From Leishmania mexicana MHOM/GT/2001/U1103 (lineage: Eukaryota; Euglenozoa; Kinetoplastea; Trypanosomatida; Trypanosomatidae): a stretch of DNA of 64,000 nucleotides. The position numbers and the translations under genes are program-made. The stretch lies in the NCBI RefSeq assembly GCF_000234665.1, contig NC_018314.1, forward strand, positions 264,130 through 328,129, in the 5' to 3' direction. Shown here one piece after another: positions 40,730 through 50,087 of the stretch (position 1 is the stretch's first letter; every line of letters begins with the position of its first letter). The notes below the pieces were generated by a model that was given only the letters and a program-made list of their open reading frames with translations, was not told the origin of the DNA and did not search any database.

Positions 40730-42046
40730 CTATAGAGTCTCGATGATACTGTATGTGCCGATAACCATGATGAGCACTCCCACGAGAAGGTACACGTAGC
40801 AGCGGATGCGCTTGAAGGTAACGCACGGCGTCGCAACGAAGATCTTCTTCCAGTACTGCAGCGTGTTGCGGTCCGCATCGGGGTACGCCACGGCATACTT
40901 CACATGCATGGCGAGGACCGACGGGATGATCATGACCATGCACACTGACGGCAGCGCGCCAATGAACGCGACGACGGTGTTGACGGCTGAGGTCGGCATC
41001 CCCATGGCCAGGGCCCAGATAACAAGATTGATGAGCAGACGGAGGCCGATGCCTATCCAGCTATGTGGTTTGCACCTCACCGTCTGGTCAATCAGCTGCA
41101 TCGCTGGCATGAACTGCACCGGGTAGGTGAAGATGAGGTTGAGCATAAAACACACGCGCACACTCGTACCCCACGGCGAGTGCGCCACCTTGGCCACCAG
41201 CGAGGTGGTCATGGAGTTGCCGTAGGCGAGGTAGCCAGTCAAGCCAAACAGTATGTACCAAGCAATCACGCCGATGATGACAAGGGTCGCCATCTTGAGC
41301 ACCAGCCGCTTCTTCGTGCAGGCGGCGTGCACCGGCAGGATGATGGCAATGCCCTCCAGCACCATCATGTTGTTGGCGAGGTTATTGAACCAGCCCACGG
41401 NNNNNNNNNNNNNNNNNNNNNNNNNNNNNNNNNNNNNNNNNNNNNNNNNNNNNNNNNNNNNNNNNNNNNNNNNNNNNNNNNNNNNNNNNNNNNNNNNNNN
41501 GCTGGCTGTACATGAGCAGAGCCCAACTGCGCAGGGCCATGCACNNAACAAGAACCAACNCAATCCGGCGCCGCACACGTAGCGGCACACTNGCGAGTAG
41601 GTGGTCACATCGCTGCGGTTGATCGTCACCTTCACATCCACCAGCATCCGCGTACAGTCGATGACGGCGGCGCCCATGAGGACGGTGAGGATCACAGAGA
41701 CTGCGTAGCCTGCATCGGGGTAGAAGGTGGGCAGTAGGTACACGCCGGTGCCGACGTTTGCTTTGAAGACGTGGAAGGCGGACTTGTAGATGTTTGTGTT
41801 CTCCTTTAGCTCACCGGCGGCGAGGCGGACGACAGTCGTGTCATCCTCGTCGTCTATTTCCAGGTACTCCTGCGCCTTCTGGTCGTTCTGGGGGACGGAG
41901 GGGTCGCCATGGCTCGCGTCCCCGTCGCCCTCCACCTCAGCCCCGCTCATGAAGTCCTCGATGAGGGTGCTGCGGTGATGTTCGTCCTCCATTTGCGTGA
42001 GATGTGCGGGTTCGTTGTCTGATGCGGTGCTCGGGAACCTGGTCAT
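40730..42046 (-). CDS. AAP24: Proline/alanine transporter AAP24, copy A (interrupted by assembly gap)
   Basis: Second copy of the permease at 43560-45026. The coding strand is broken by 100 N (41401-41500). By comparison with copy B the gap replaces 246 bases, about residues 184-265. Next to the gap the sequence has several single-base losses in homopolymers and four more N (41545-41546, 41560, 41592). This is poor contig-end sequence, so the apparent protein change there should be ignored. All other visible residues equal copy B except two in the cytosolic N-terminal tail: His23 (Arg in B) and Glu30 (Lys in B). Met1 and Met19 are both kept. The gene is probably intact in the organism. Confidence 0.9.
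   Translation of the reverse strand: MTRFPSTASDNEPAHLTQMEDEHHRSTLIEDFMSGAEVEGDGDASHGDPSVPQNDQKAQEYLEIDDEDDTTVVRLAAGELKENTNIYKSAFHVFKANVGTGVYLLPTFYPDAGYAVSVILTVLMGAAVIDCTRMLVDVKVTINRSDVTTYSXVCRYVCGAGLXWFLXXAWPCAVGLCSCTASXXXXXXXXXXXXXXXXXXXXXXXXXXXXXXXXXXVGWFNNLANNMMVLEGIAIILPVHAACTKKRLVLKMATLVIIGVIAWYILFGLTGYLAYGNSMTTSLVAKVAHSPWGTSVRVCFMLNLIFTYPVQFMPAMQLIDQTVRCKPHSWIGIGLRLLINLVIWALAMGMPTSAVNTVVAFIGALPSVCMVMIIPSVLAMHVKYAVAYPDADRNTLQYWKKIFVATPCVTFKRIRCYVYLLVGVLIMVIGTYSIIETL
41401..41500. other. Assembly gap (100 N) inside AAP24 copy A
   Basis: Placeholder gap; the intact copy predicts 246 missing bases. Scattered N and homopolymer losses follow to 41592. Confidence 0.97.
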
Positions 42047-43559
42047 GCGTGCGAGCAGGAGGTGGGTGGGTGGGGATGGGTGGGGCGGTCAATCGAATTG
42101 GGGGGAGGGGGAGGGGGGTTATTGTGGTAAAGGGAAAATAAGGACGGGTCCAAAGGAAGGGGGGGGTGAGGAGAGAGAGGGTGGGGTGGGGGTGGTGGTG
42201 GTGGTCCAACGCCGCCGACGAGGAGAGAGAACGCTGCGCCGTACCGTGGCAGCTCTGAAGAAGCTGCGAAGGGAGCAGTTCGGTCGCGGGCGGTTGTGCC
42301 AGCGACGGCCACTTCAGAGGGAGGAGGGGGTGAGGGGTGGGGAAAAGGGTGCTCGGCGTACGGAAGCCCGCCTTGCACCCACTGTAGGAAAGTTGAGGAG
42401 TAGGATGAACCTTGGGAAGAGGGGGGAGGGGGAGGGGCCCACAAAGCCAGTGGAGGCGTGAGAAAAGACTGCGTGTGCCCACAGATTAGGCGAGGGGGAA
42501 TAGGCGCGTTCCGTCGGAGACGGGAAGATGGTGACCCTCTCAAAGCCTTCCACCGATCCATATCACCGCTATGGCTCTCTACTGCAGTCATCTCTGGCTG
42601 CTTCTGTGTGTGCGTGGGCGCACGTGTGTGTGTGTGTGTGTGCCAATCGTGCGCTTTCCGTGTCGCACCGAAGTGTCACAACACACAACACACAGCACAC
42701 ACACATATCCGAATAAAGCTATAAAAGAGAAATGTTACCGTTACCTGTGCGCTTAGTACCCATACCCCACGCGTGCGCGTGTGTGTCCACATCCTCTGCG
42801 GTATACAGGATGGGGCCAAGCCGCCACGCGGCACCCAACCCACCCACCTCCTCGACCGGGCCCCGCCACAGACCTCATCGCGTGGCGCGAGGCATCGGTG
42901 GACACACACGCGCTACAGCAGTGCGCCGACTCGGCTACCTGAGCACGGCCGCTGGCTCAGGCTCTACCTGGCCCCACGCGTCGCAGGTGTCCGCCTCACC
43001 GCCGCTCCCACTGTGCCGGCCACCACCTCACGCACCTCATCAGGGTGACGCTCAGGCCCCCTGCCAGCAGGCAGTGATGGCCGGGTGGGATGCGTTCGAA
43101 TTGCGCTGGCGTTTCGCCTGTCATAGGGATGGTGCAAAGGTGCTCGCTGTCGCAGGTCGCACCGGCGCAACCATGTCCACGACATGAGCGCCGACATGGC
43201 AGTCGCGATGCATCGCTCTGGCCTCCCCACGTCGTAGGCACGTGACCACGTCACCAGCAAAAGCGGTTCGGCATTGGCAAGGGATGGAGGGGGAGAAGGG
43301 GGGTGGGGAAGGGGGTGCTTGGCTTCCAGCCCAAACAGAGCGTGGTCCACTGGACCCTGGGATGCCGCGCATTGCGGCGTGTGTGTATGTGCGCCTCCCC
43401 CCTCTCGTCGTCGTCAAGGGGTTTGCATTCGGGTACCAAAGGAGAAGAAACGCGAGAGCTGTGCAACGGCCGGGCAGAGGCGTATACCGACACACTCACA
43501 CTCCGACGCGCGCACCAGGAGGGGACGGCGGCTCAAAGCACGTTCGCCCTTCTTCCCCT
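42047..43559. other. Intergenic region between the two AAP24 copies
   Basis: About 1.5 kb: the 5' flank of copy A (shared to about 42172), a unique 600-base spacer with purine tracts and GT/CA runs (42626-42645), then the duplicated 3' flank of copy B from about 42776. No gene seen. Confidence 0.65.
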
Positions 43560-45153
43560 CTATAGAGTCTCGATGATACTGTATGTGCCGATAACCATGA
43601 TGAGCACTCCCACGAGAAGGTACACGTAGCAGCGGATGCGCTTGAAGGTAACGCACGGCGTCGCAACGAAGATCTTCTTCCAGTACTGCAGCGTGTTGCG
43701 GTCCGCATCGGGGTACGCCACGGCATACTTCACATGCATGGCGAGGACCGACGGGATGATCATGACCATGCACACTGACGGCAGCGCGCCAATGAACGCG
43801 ACGACGGTGTTGACGGCTGAGGTCGGCATCCCCATGGCCAGGGCCCAGATAACAAGATTGATGAGCAGACGGAGGCCGATGCCTATCCAGCTATGTGGTT
43901 TGCACCTCACCGTCTGGTCAATCAGCTGCATCGCTGGCATGAACTGCACCGGGTAGGTGAAGATGAGGTTGAGCATAAAACACACGCGCACACTCGTACC
44001 CCACGGCGAGTGCGCCACCTTGGCCACCAGCGAGGTGGTCATGGAGTTGCCGTAGGCGAGGTAGCCAGTCAAGCCAAACAGTATGTACCAAGCAATCACG
44101 CCGATGATGACAAGGGTCGCCATCTTGAGCACCAGCCGCTTCTTCGTGCAGGCGGCGTGCACCGGCAGGATGATGGCAATGCCCTCCAGCACCATCATGT
44201 TGTTGGCGAGGTTATTGAACCAGCCCACGGGGATGCGGTTGCCGGCGACGTTGCAGCCCGGGTGAACACCGTCCTGGTTGAGCTGTACGAGCGACGTTGC
44301 GAAGCAGGATATGAGGGAGTAGAAGACACTGACGGTGGCGATGATGGAGCCGATGGCGAGCAGCGAGAGGTTGTCGGAAAAGCACGTCATGGGGAAGCAC
44401 AGGAAGAGCATCACCGACACCCACAAGTACTTGGAGCCCCTGAAGTTGACGAGGTCATCCATGGTGTCACCAAACAGCTGGCTGTACATGAGGCAGAAGC
44501 CAAACTGCGCAAGGGCCATGGCAACAAACAAGAACCAACCCAATCCGGCGCCGCACACGTAGCGGCACACCTGCGAGTAGGTGGTCACATCGCTGCGGTT
44601 GATCGTCACCTTCACATCCACCAGCATCCGCGTACAGTCGATGACGGCGGCGCCCATGAGGACGGTGAGGATCACAGAGACTGCGTAGCCTGCATCGGGG
44701 TAGAAGGTGGGCAGTAGGTACACGCCGGTGCCGACGTTTGCTTTGAAGACGTGGAAGGCGGACTTGTAGATGTTTGTGTTCTCCTTTAGCTCACCGGCGG
44801 CGAGGCGGACGACAGTCGTGTCATCCTCGTCGTCTATTTCCAGGTACTCCTGCGCCTTCTGGTCGTTCTGGGGGACGGAGGGGTCGCCATGGCTCGCGTC
44901 CCCGTCGCCCTCCACCTCAGCCCCGCTCATGAAGTCCTTGATGAGGGTGCTGCGGTGACGTTCGTCCTCCATTTGCGTGAGATGTGCGGGTTCGTTGTCT
45001 GATGCGGTGCTCGGGAACCTGGTCATGCGTGCGAGCAGGAGGTGGGTGGGTGGGGATGGGTGGGGCGGTCAATCGAATTGGGGGGAGGGGGAGGGGGGTT
45101 ATTGTGGTAAAGGGAAAATAAGGACGGGTCCAAAGGAAGGGGGGGGGGTGAGG
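42776..45153. repeat. Tandem duplication, unit B (AAP24 copy B with 3' UTR)
   Basis: Second copy of the unit at 39946-42172. The units are separated by about 600 bases of unshared spacer (42173-42775). Identity ends upstream of the gene in a poly-G/purine tract, where the two 5' flanks diverge. Confidence 0.93.
43560..45026 (-). CDS. AAP24: Proline/alanine transporter AAP24, copy B (intact)
   Basis: 488 residues, an amino acid/auxin permease (AAAP) family transporter of the plasma membrane. An acidic cytosolic tail of about 88 residues precedes the first membrane helix, which carries the family motif NVGTGVYLLP (97-106). About ten further hydrophobic helices run to the C-terminus (LLVGVLIMVIGTYSII). 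The first 18 residues are followed by Met19 (MEDERHRSTL). In L. donovani AAP24, alternative trans-splicing is reported to give a form lacking 18 N-terminal residues that carries proline only, while the long form carries proline and alanine. The same architecture here is strong support for the name. Tandem duplicates share the 3' UTR, so they are probably regulated alike post-transcriptionally. Confidence 0.93.
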   Translation of the reverse strand: MTRFPSTASDNEPAHLTQMEDERHRSTLIKDFMSGAEVEGDGDASHGDPSVPQNDQKAQEYLEIDDEDDTTVVRLAAGELKENTNIYKSAFHVFKANVGTGVYLLPTFYPDAGYAVSVILTVLMGAAVIDCTRMLVDVKVTINRSDVTTYSQVCRYVCGAGLGWFLFVAMALAQFGFCLMYSQLFGDTMDDLVNFRGSKYLWVSVMLFLCFPMTCFSDNLSLLAIGSIIATVSVFYSLISCFATSLVQLNQDGVHPGCNVAGNRIPVGWFNNLANNMMVLEGIAIILPVHAACTKKRLVLKMATLVIIGVIAWYILFGLTGYLAYGNSMTTSLVAKVAHSPWGTSVRVCFMLNLIFTYPVQFMPAMQLIDQTVRCKPHSWIGIGLRLLINLVIWALAMGMPTSAVNTVVAFIGALPSVCMVMIIPSVLAMHVKYAVAYPDADRNTLQYWKKIFVATPCVTFKRIRCYVYLLVGVLIMVIGTYSIIETL

Positions 45154-45181
45154 GGGGAGAGGGTGGGTTGGTGAGGCCACT
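45019..45181 (-). promoter_or_regulatory. AG-free pyrimidine-rich leader of AAP24 copy B
   Basis: On the minus strand no AG occurs between 45180-45181 and 45019-45020, the latter lying in codon 3. The stretch contains C/T-rich tracts (about 45036-45060, 45079-45098, 45138-45168). The nearest acceptor downstream of these tracts removes the first ATG and leaves Met19 as the first start codon; the acceptor upstream keeps the long form. Confidence 0.6.
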
Positions 45182-46348
45182 CCACACAGACTCCTTTCGT
45201 ATGCGAGATGCGACGGATTGTTGGAAAGGGATGTGAATGTGTGTGCGTATTGGGAGAGGGAGAGAGGAAGGGAGAGGGGCGGAAATCGTGCGAGAGAGTA
45301 TGGATCGCGGGGGCGTCACGGGACGAGTTGCTTGCCTCTGTGGCACAACGGAGATGGACTGTGATGGCGAAGTTTTACTGAAGACGCGTGGGGAAGCGAG
45401 AAGGGGGGGGGGATGGGGAGGGGAAGGCGACGACGATGAACGCAGCAGGCCAAGGGAAAGGAGAGGGAGGGGTATAGGCAAAATTAACTGCATAGCATAG
45501 TGTGGGGGGAGGGGGATGCCGGCGGATGTTGCCTGGCGAGCACCGAGAGGGCTGAGAGGTAGATCGGAGGAGGAGGAGAGGAGAGGAGAGGCGACGCGGG
45601 GCGCGAGCGGGCGAACAGCACTCACCGAAAAGGCCCCAAAGTGAATCGCACGTGTACGCCTGTGCGCATGCAGGCATGCGTGCGTCGGATCTCCGCCTTT
45701 TGTTTTGTCTTCGGTATTTGGTGCCCCGCAGAGGGACAGACGAGGCGGGTTTCTCCTCTTCCTGCGTATGCTGCCGCGTTCGGTTGGCGAAGGGGTAGTG
45801 GACGGAGTGACGATGAGGAGAAGGGCTGAGGGGGAGGGGGACGGGGGAGGGCTCTGTGCGCATGTACATATGCATGTGCGTCGGTGATGGCACTAGCACG
45901 TCCCACGACACGGACACGTGACGTATGGAGCAGCCGCCCTACTCCTGACTTTCGCCATTCCCCCCCTCTCCCCTGCCTCCATGGCTCACCCTTTCAGCCA
46001 CGCGGACGCGTGCGCCAGAGCATTAGACGGAGCAAAGCAAAAACCGAAAATAAACACACCGAACACGAAGAAGAAAACACACACGAGAAGAGCAGCACCA
46101 GTGCTACTAGAGTCGAGGTAGCATTGGCCGTGCGCACGCCTGTCGTGAGCGCCAGCAAGTTGAGGCTGGCGACAACCGTACCACAGGACTGGAGACGCAT
46201 ACACACCTACACATTCATCTCACAAGAGAGAGGCCTGTGCATGTGCGACACCGCTCTCGATGGAGGCCTTGCTGTGACTGAGGTGCACAGTTAGCCCTTG
46301 CAGTTGTCGACGGCCCTCCTCAGCTACCTCACCTCGGCACAGAAGCAG
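45027..46348. other. Intergenic region
   Basis: About 1.3 kb. It begins with the AAP24 leader, followed by purine-rich + strand tracts (45250-45280, 45395-45430, 45565-45595). No gene seen. Confidence 0.6.
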
Positions 46349-46537
46349 CTAGTACCGTTGAAGGCATCTCTTGAGTTCCTCCGCATAAGCTTTGTTGAAG
46401 AGCTGAACGGCGGGGGACATCGGGGTGACCGCCGTGAAGGTGGCGCAGCAGGTGAAGCGCACCGTATAGAAGAAGAAGGCTAGGAGGCCCACGGTGAAGA
46501 TGACCTTTGCACAGAACAAGGCAGCCGAAGGGAGCAT
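46349..46537 (-). CDS. Small single-pass membrane protein, unknown
   Basis: 62 residues. A hydrophobic helix spans about 5-26 (AALFCAKVIFTVGLLAFFFY), followed by a Cys pair and a short polar tail ending KAYAEELKRCLQRY. Composition is unlike the Pro/Ser strings translated from neighbouring tracts. A minus-strand pyrimidine tract (about 46567-46590) is followed by the first AG at 46554-46555, 17 bases before the ATG, so the frame sits exactly where a trans-spliced gene should start. The upstream in-frame extension is low complexity and lies across the tract. Such peptides in this group are often mitochondrial or ER membrane subunits, but I recognise no family. Confidence 0.55.
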   Translation of the reverse strand: MLPSAALFCAKVIFTVGLLAFFFYTVRFTCCATFTAVTPMSPAVQLFNKAYAEELKRCLQRY

Positions 46538-47064
46538 CTGGCTACGACGAAGCCTGAGGGCGCAAGGGGGTGGGGGTGGGAGAGAGGGAGTACAGATAGC
46601 TTTGATTGTATCAGGACTAAAGACAGACGCGCGCAGACATAGAGGTTGTCTGCGCGTGTGCTCGTACGTGTGTGGGGGGAGGGCGAGGGGGAGGGTGTGT
46701 GTGTAGGGGGTGGGGGGGGGGACGCAGAGGGCGCTCGTTGGCAGCAAGGGAAGACGCAGGAAGAGCGACAGTGAGGCGCGCGAGGCATGCCGCGCTAGCA
46801 CAGGAGCGTCACGTGCACCAGCGGTGCCCGAGACAGCGAGAAGAGAGAAGCCAGGAAGTCCGGGCCACCAACGGTGATGCCACCACGTCTTGCATGTACA
46901 TCTTCCCTGTCTATGTGTGGTAGTTCACCGCATTTTCGGGTGTGCGGCTGTCGTTCGCTTTTTCACAGCAGCGGCCTCAATCATTACCTTCACGCCCATA
47001 AACATGCACGCTAACGCGCCCCGGGAGGAGAAGAGGCTGAGAGAGGAGGAGAGACGGGTGAAGC
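46538..47064. other. Intergenic region
   Basis: About 530 bases containing the splice tract of the small gene and a G-rich stretch (46660-46722). Nothing else seen. Confidence 0.6.
46554..46590 (-). promoter_or_regulatory. Predicted trans-splice signal for the 62-residue protein
   Basis: C/T-rich tract on the minus strand, first AG at 46554-46555, 17 bases before the ATG at 46537. Confidence 0.5.
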
Positions 47065-47910
47065 TCAAGCCTTCCGGCGGCGCTTGTGCCCCGGGGCGTT
47101 GGGGTTCTCCCGCTCGTAGAAGCGTTGGAGGAGGCTGATGGCCTCTGCCTCGGTATGACCGCCCTCACTCACGTACCCGGGCCACCACTCACCACTACAG
47201 ACGACCCCACCCTCATCAGCGCTGGGCGAGCCCTTCGACGTGCCCACGAAGTGTGGCATGCTGGCTGCTGACTGATCTGGTTGCGAAGGCTGTTGCAGCA
47301 GCCGCTGCTGTTGAAAAGGTGACGTGTGCAGCGCCAAGACGGTGCCGTTGCCGCCAAAGCGCGGGTTTCGACAGCCGAAAAAGACGTGAGCGATACGGTT
47401 GTAGAGCAGCATCGCACCGCACATCACGCACGGTTCAACAGTGACGTAGAGGACATAGTCAGCCAGGCCGGACAGTGGCGGGGTAGTTGGTGAGGAGGTC
47501 GATCCGCTTTCTTTCTCTTCCTCAACGAGTCCGTTCTCTCCTTCGCCAGCACCGGCTTTACTTGACCTCGCACCCGCGCTTCCGTCTCCGCCTCTCGTTG
47601 CACTATCGATAAGCTTCTGAGCGGCGATGAACTCTGCGTGGGCCAGGGCATGGTGCTGCAGATTCGTTTGATTACGGCCACGCGCAGCGATGCACGACTC
47701 GACCAGCTGGTCGCAGCTGAGCGGCGGGGCTGCGTGAGGTGACGCATTGACCACATCGTCCGACAGCTGCAGCGCGAGCTTCGCGTACACCGTTTCATTG
47801 GTGTCCGTGCGCACCAGCACGCAGCCAACAGGCACTTCACCCTCTTCCAGCGCCAGCTCGGCTTCCTTGAGGGCCGCGCGCATGAAGGCATCGACATAGT
47901 GCACAGACAT
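47065..47910 (-). CDS. ADAT2: tRNA adenosine deaminase subunit ADAT2
   Basis: 281 residues. With ADAT3 it forms the enzyme that converts A34 to inosine in the anticodon wobble position of tRNAs; ADAT2 is the catalytic subunit. Zinc and catalytic residues are present: HAE at 91-93 (Glu93 as proton shuttle) and PCVMC at 160-164 in the context TVEPCVMCGAMLLYNRIAHV. The N-terminal VDAFMRAALKEAELALEEGE and VPVGCVLV are typical of the family. A charged insert of about 45 residues (105-150) separates the two zinc motifs, and a Gln/Ser-rich insert lies near 188-220. The C-terminus ends in the basic KRRRKA; the T. brucei enzyme also has a C-terminal Lys/Arg region used for tRNA binding. The start at 47910 follows a T-run and AG 42 bases upstream. 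Confidence 0.93.
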   Translation of the reverse strand: MSVHYVDAFMRAALKEAELALEEGEVPVGCVLVRTDTNETVYAKLALQLSDDVVNASPHAAPPLSCDQLVESCIAARGRNQTNLQHHALAHAEFIAAQKLIDSATRGGDGSAGARSSKAGAGEGENGLVEEEKESGSTSSPTTPPLSGLADYVLYVTVEPCVMCGAMLLYNRIAHVFFGCRNPRFGGNGTVLALHTSPFQQQRLLQQPSQPDQSAASMPHFVGTSKGSPSADEGGVVCSGEWWPGYVSEGGHTEAEAISLLQRFYERENPNAPGHKRRRKA

Positions 47911-47951
47911 CGATGCCGGAGGCCCGCAACCCCCGTGCCCGTCTTCACTCG

Positions 47952-47961
47952 CTAAAAAAAA
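47952..47961 (-). promoter_or_regulatory. Predicted trans-splice signal for ADAT2
   Basis: A run of eight T on the minus strand is immediately followed by AG at 47952-47953, 42 bases before the ATG at 47910. Confidence 0.55.
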
Positions 47962-49109
47962 GGCCAGTGGGACGGCAAGCGTGCACCGCGCAGCGACGGC
48001 GCACGAGTGGGAGGGGGGAAGGCGAGGAGGTCCACTGACACACGATTGCCGCGGTGAAAGACAATGGACACAGTATAAGAGGTCGGGGAAGGGCAGAGGA
48101 AGGGAAGGGAGGGGGGGGGTAGTGCTTCGATTTTCACTGACATATGCGCCATCACATGGAATGCGTGGCACACAGCCAAGCTGAGGTCCGCACATCCAGG
48201 AACCAACACAAGTTCACATGGAGGGAGCGCGCGCGTGATGCTGCGGGAGAAGCTTCCCTCCCTCCCTCCTCATCCGCTCTTCTCTGGTTCGCTGCAGTGG
48301 CGGAGGCGGGGGGGGAGGGCAAGAGAAGGACCAAGAGACGCAGAGCATGTCAGCCACTCTCGCTCCGCCATGTGTGCTCACCCTGCCAGACCGTTCGTGC
48401 TTGTTTGTTTTCGGCTTCTCTCGCCTTTTTCCGCGCCTCCTCTTCGCCGGCGACTGCCCCCGTGCTCAGAGGGCATGACTTTAGAGGATGGCGGAAGCAT
48501 GCGAGAGTAAAGGAAACAGGCAGTCTGGATATCACATGGGACCACACATCATGGGGAGGCGCACACGCACATGTGTGTGTGCCTGCGCGTGCGTGGGCTC
48601 TGCTGTCTCCGAGATATGGTTTCCCTCTTGTTGTTTATCTAAAGCTGTAGGCGTAACACAGACAACCATACGACGGAGGAGGACATCGCCGCCCACACTT
48701 TACCACCGCGGCCCCCCTCTCAGCGGCCATTTTCTGTTGGTAACGACGAGCGCACTCTGGCAGCCCTACTCCCCGCCCCGCAACACACACACGCACATGA
48801 CGCACATCGAGCGGAGTAGAAGGAGAGCAAACACGTGAATGCCGACAAACAACCCCCCCGCACCATCCCTCAAGCCCCCCAAAACCCCAAAGAAAATGCC
48901 TCTCTGTCGTTCGTTCGACGACCAACCATGCGGACTGGCGGGCATCAGGGTAGGTGCATAGGTATAGATGGATTTGTATGTATACATGATTTACTGTTCT
49001 GTGCTTGCCGTCGATGGGGTCTGTATTCTTCCTACCATCGCCGCAGCGTTTGTCTTCCCCTCCTCTTCCTCCCGCCGCCTCTTGTTGCGCTCTCTCGACT
49101 TCGACGCCG

Positions 49110-49135
49110 ACACACACACACACACACACACACAC
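49110..49135. repeat. (CA)n microsatellite
   Basis: Uninterrupted CA run in intergenic DNA. Confidence 0.9.
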
Positions 49136-50087
49136 CGGTTGCGCTCTCACGGATATTTTGGTATGTGGGGATTAGGGGTCAAGAAGGAAAGGATGCGGGG
49201 AGGCGGCGGAGGTGGAGGAGTGGCGAGGAGGGAGACTCCTGTTGGCCACGCTGCCACCAGCCCCCCTTTCCTCCCCACCACACACACATGCTCACACTCA
49301 GATGTGCAGTCGCGCCAACTACCAAAAAGGACACCAGCGACGGACAGCCTCACGCAACGCGGAGTGTAAGAAGCCGGAGGGAGACACACGATACAACATG
49401 ACGTGAGCGAAGGAGCGTTGGGTCGACAGAAGAGAAGGGCAAGGGGGGCATCGAGGAAGGCACGTCCATGGGGGGGGGAGGCAGCGGACTCTGGCGAGAG
49501 TAACGACGAGAGCAAGGGCGCGCAAGGGGGGGGGAGGGGGAGGGCGAGATACCCCCACCCCACTCCCTCAAATAAGGAGCAAATACACGCTGGGTTGGCG
49601 ACCTTGGTGTGCCAAGGCGGCCTGTACCTGTGCCAGCACACGCATCTTTGTGCATGTATACGTACACACACGCTGCAGCGGCATCAACGGCAACCACACA
49701 GACGAGCTATACGGTAAAACAAACAAAAAAAAGATCAAGAGAGGTGGAAGAGGGAGGAGAGAGCGAGTACATCCGATTGCGCCAGCCACGGCATACCCTC
49801 CCCCCTCCCCCCTCACACACACACACGCACACACACACACACAGATCCAAGATGGGGGGGGGCAGGTACTGCTGCTCTTGCTTCTGCGTCCCATCACCTC
49901 CATCTGCTTCACAGTATGAGTTGTTTTTCGAGAGCGGAGAGGAGGAGGGGGGGGCAGGTAGTCAGGCGTGTCCTCGAACGACTCCCGTCTATTTGTTCCA
50001 TTTTACCCTTCTCCTCGCATCCATCAGCTGTGCACATCTGCGCGCGCACACGACGACCGGGGGGGGGGAGGACGACGTAGCGGTATC

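Larger units (their letters stand above)
39946..42172. repeat. Tandem duplication, unit A (AAP24 copy A with 3' UTR)
   Basis: Nearly identical to 42776-45153. The offset is 2830 bases left of the gap and 2980 to its right, the difference being sequence lost to the N run. Identity covers about 780 bases of 3' flank, the coding region and about 125 bases of 5' flank. I count three substitutions in the 3' flank and two in the visible coding part. Confidence 0.93.
47911..50087. other. Intergenic region
   Basis: About 2.2 kb without a credible gene. CA runs at 49110-49135 and 49815-49842, several poly-G tracts on the + strand. Open frames are low complexity. Confidence 0.6.

Noticed and set aside
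40730..42046. Calling AAP24 copy A a pseudogene or a distinct shorter permease
   Set aside because: The break coincides with N placeholders and contig-end errors; all other codons match the intact copy.
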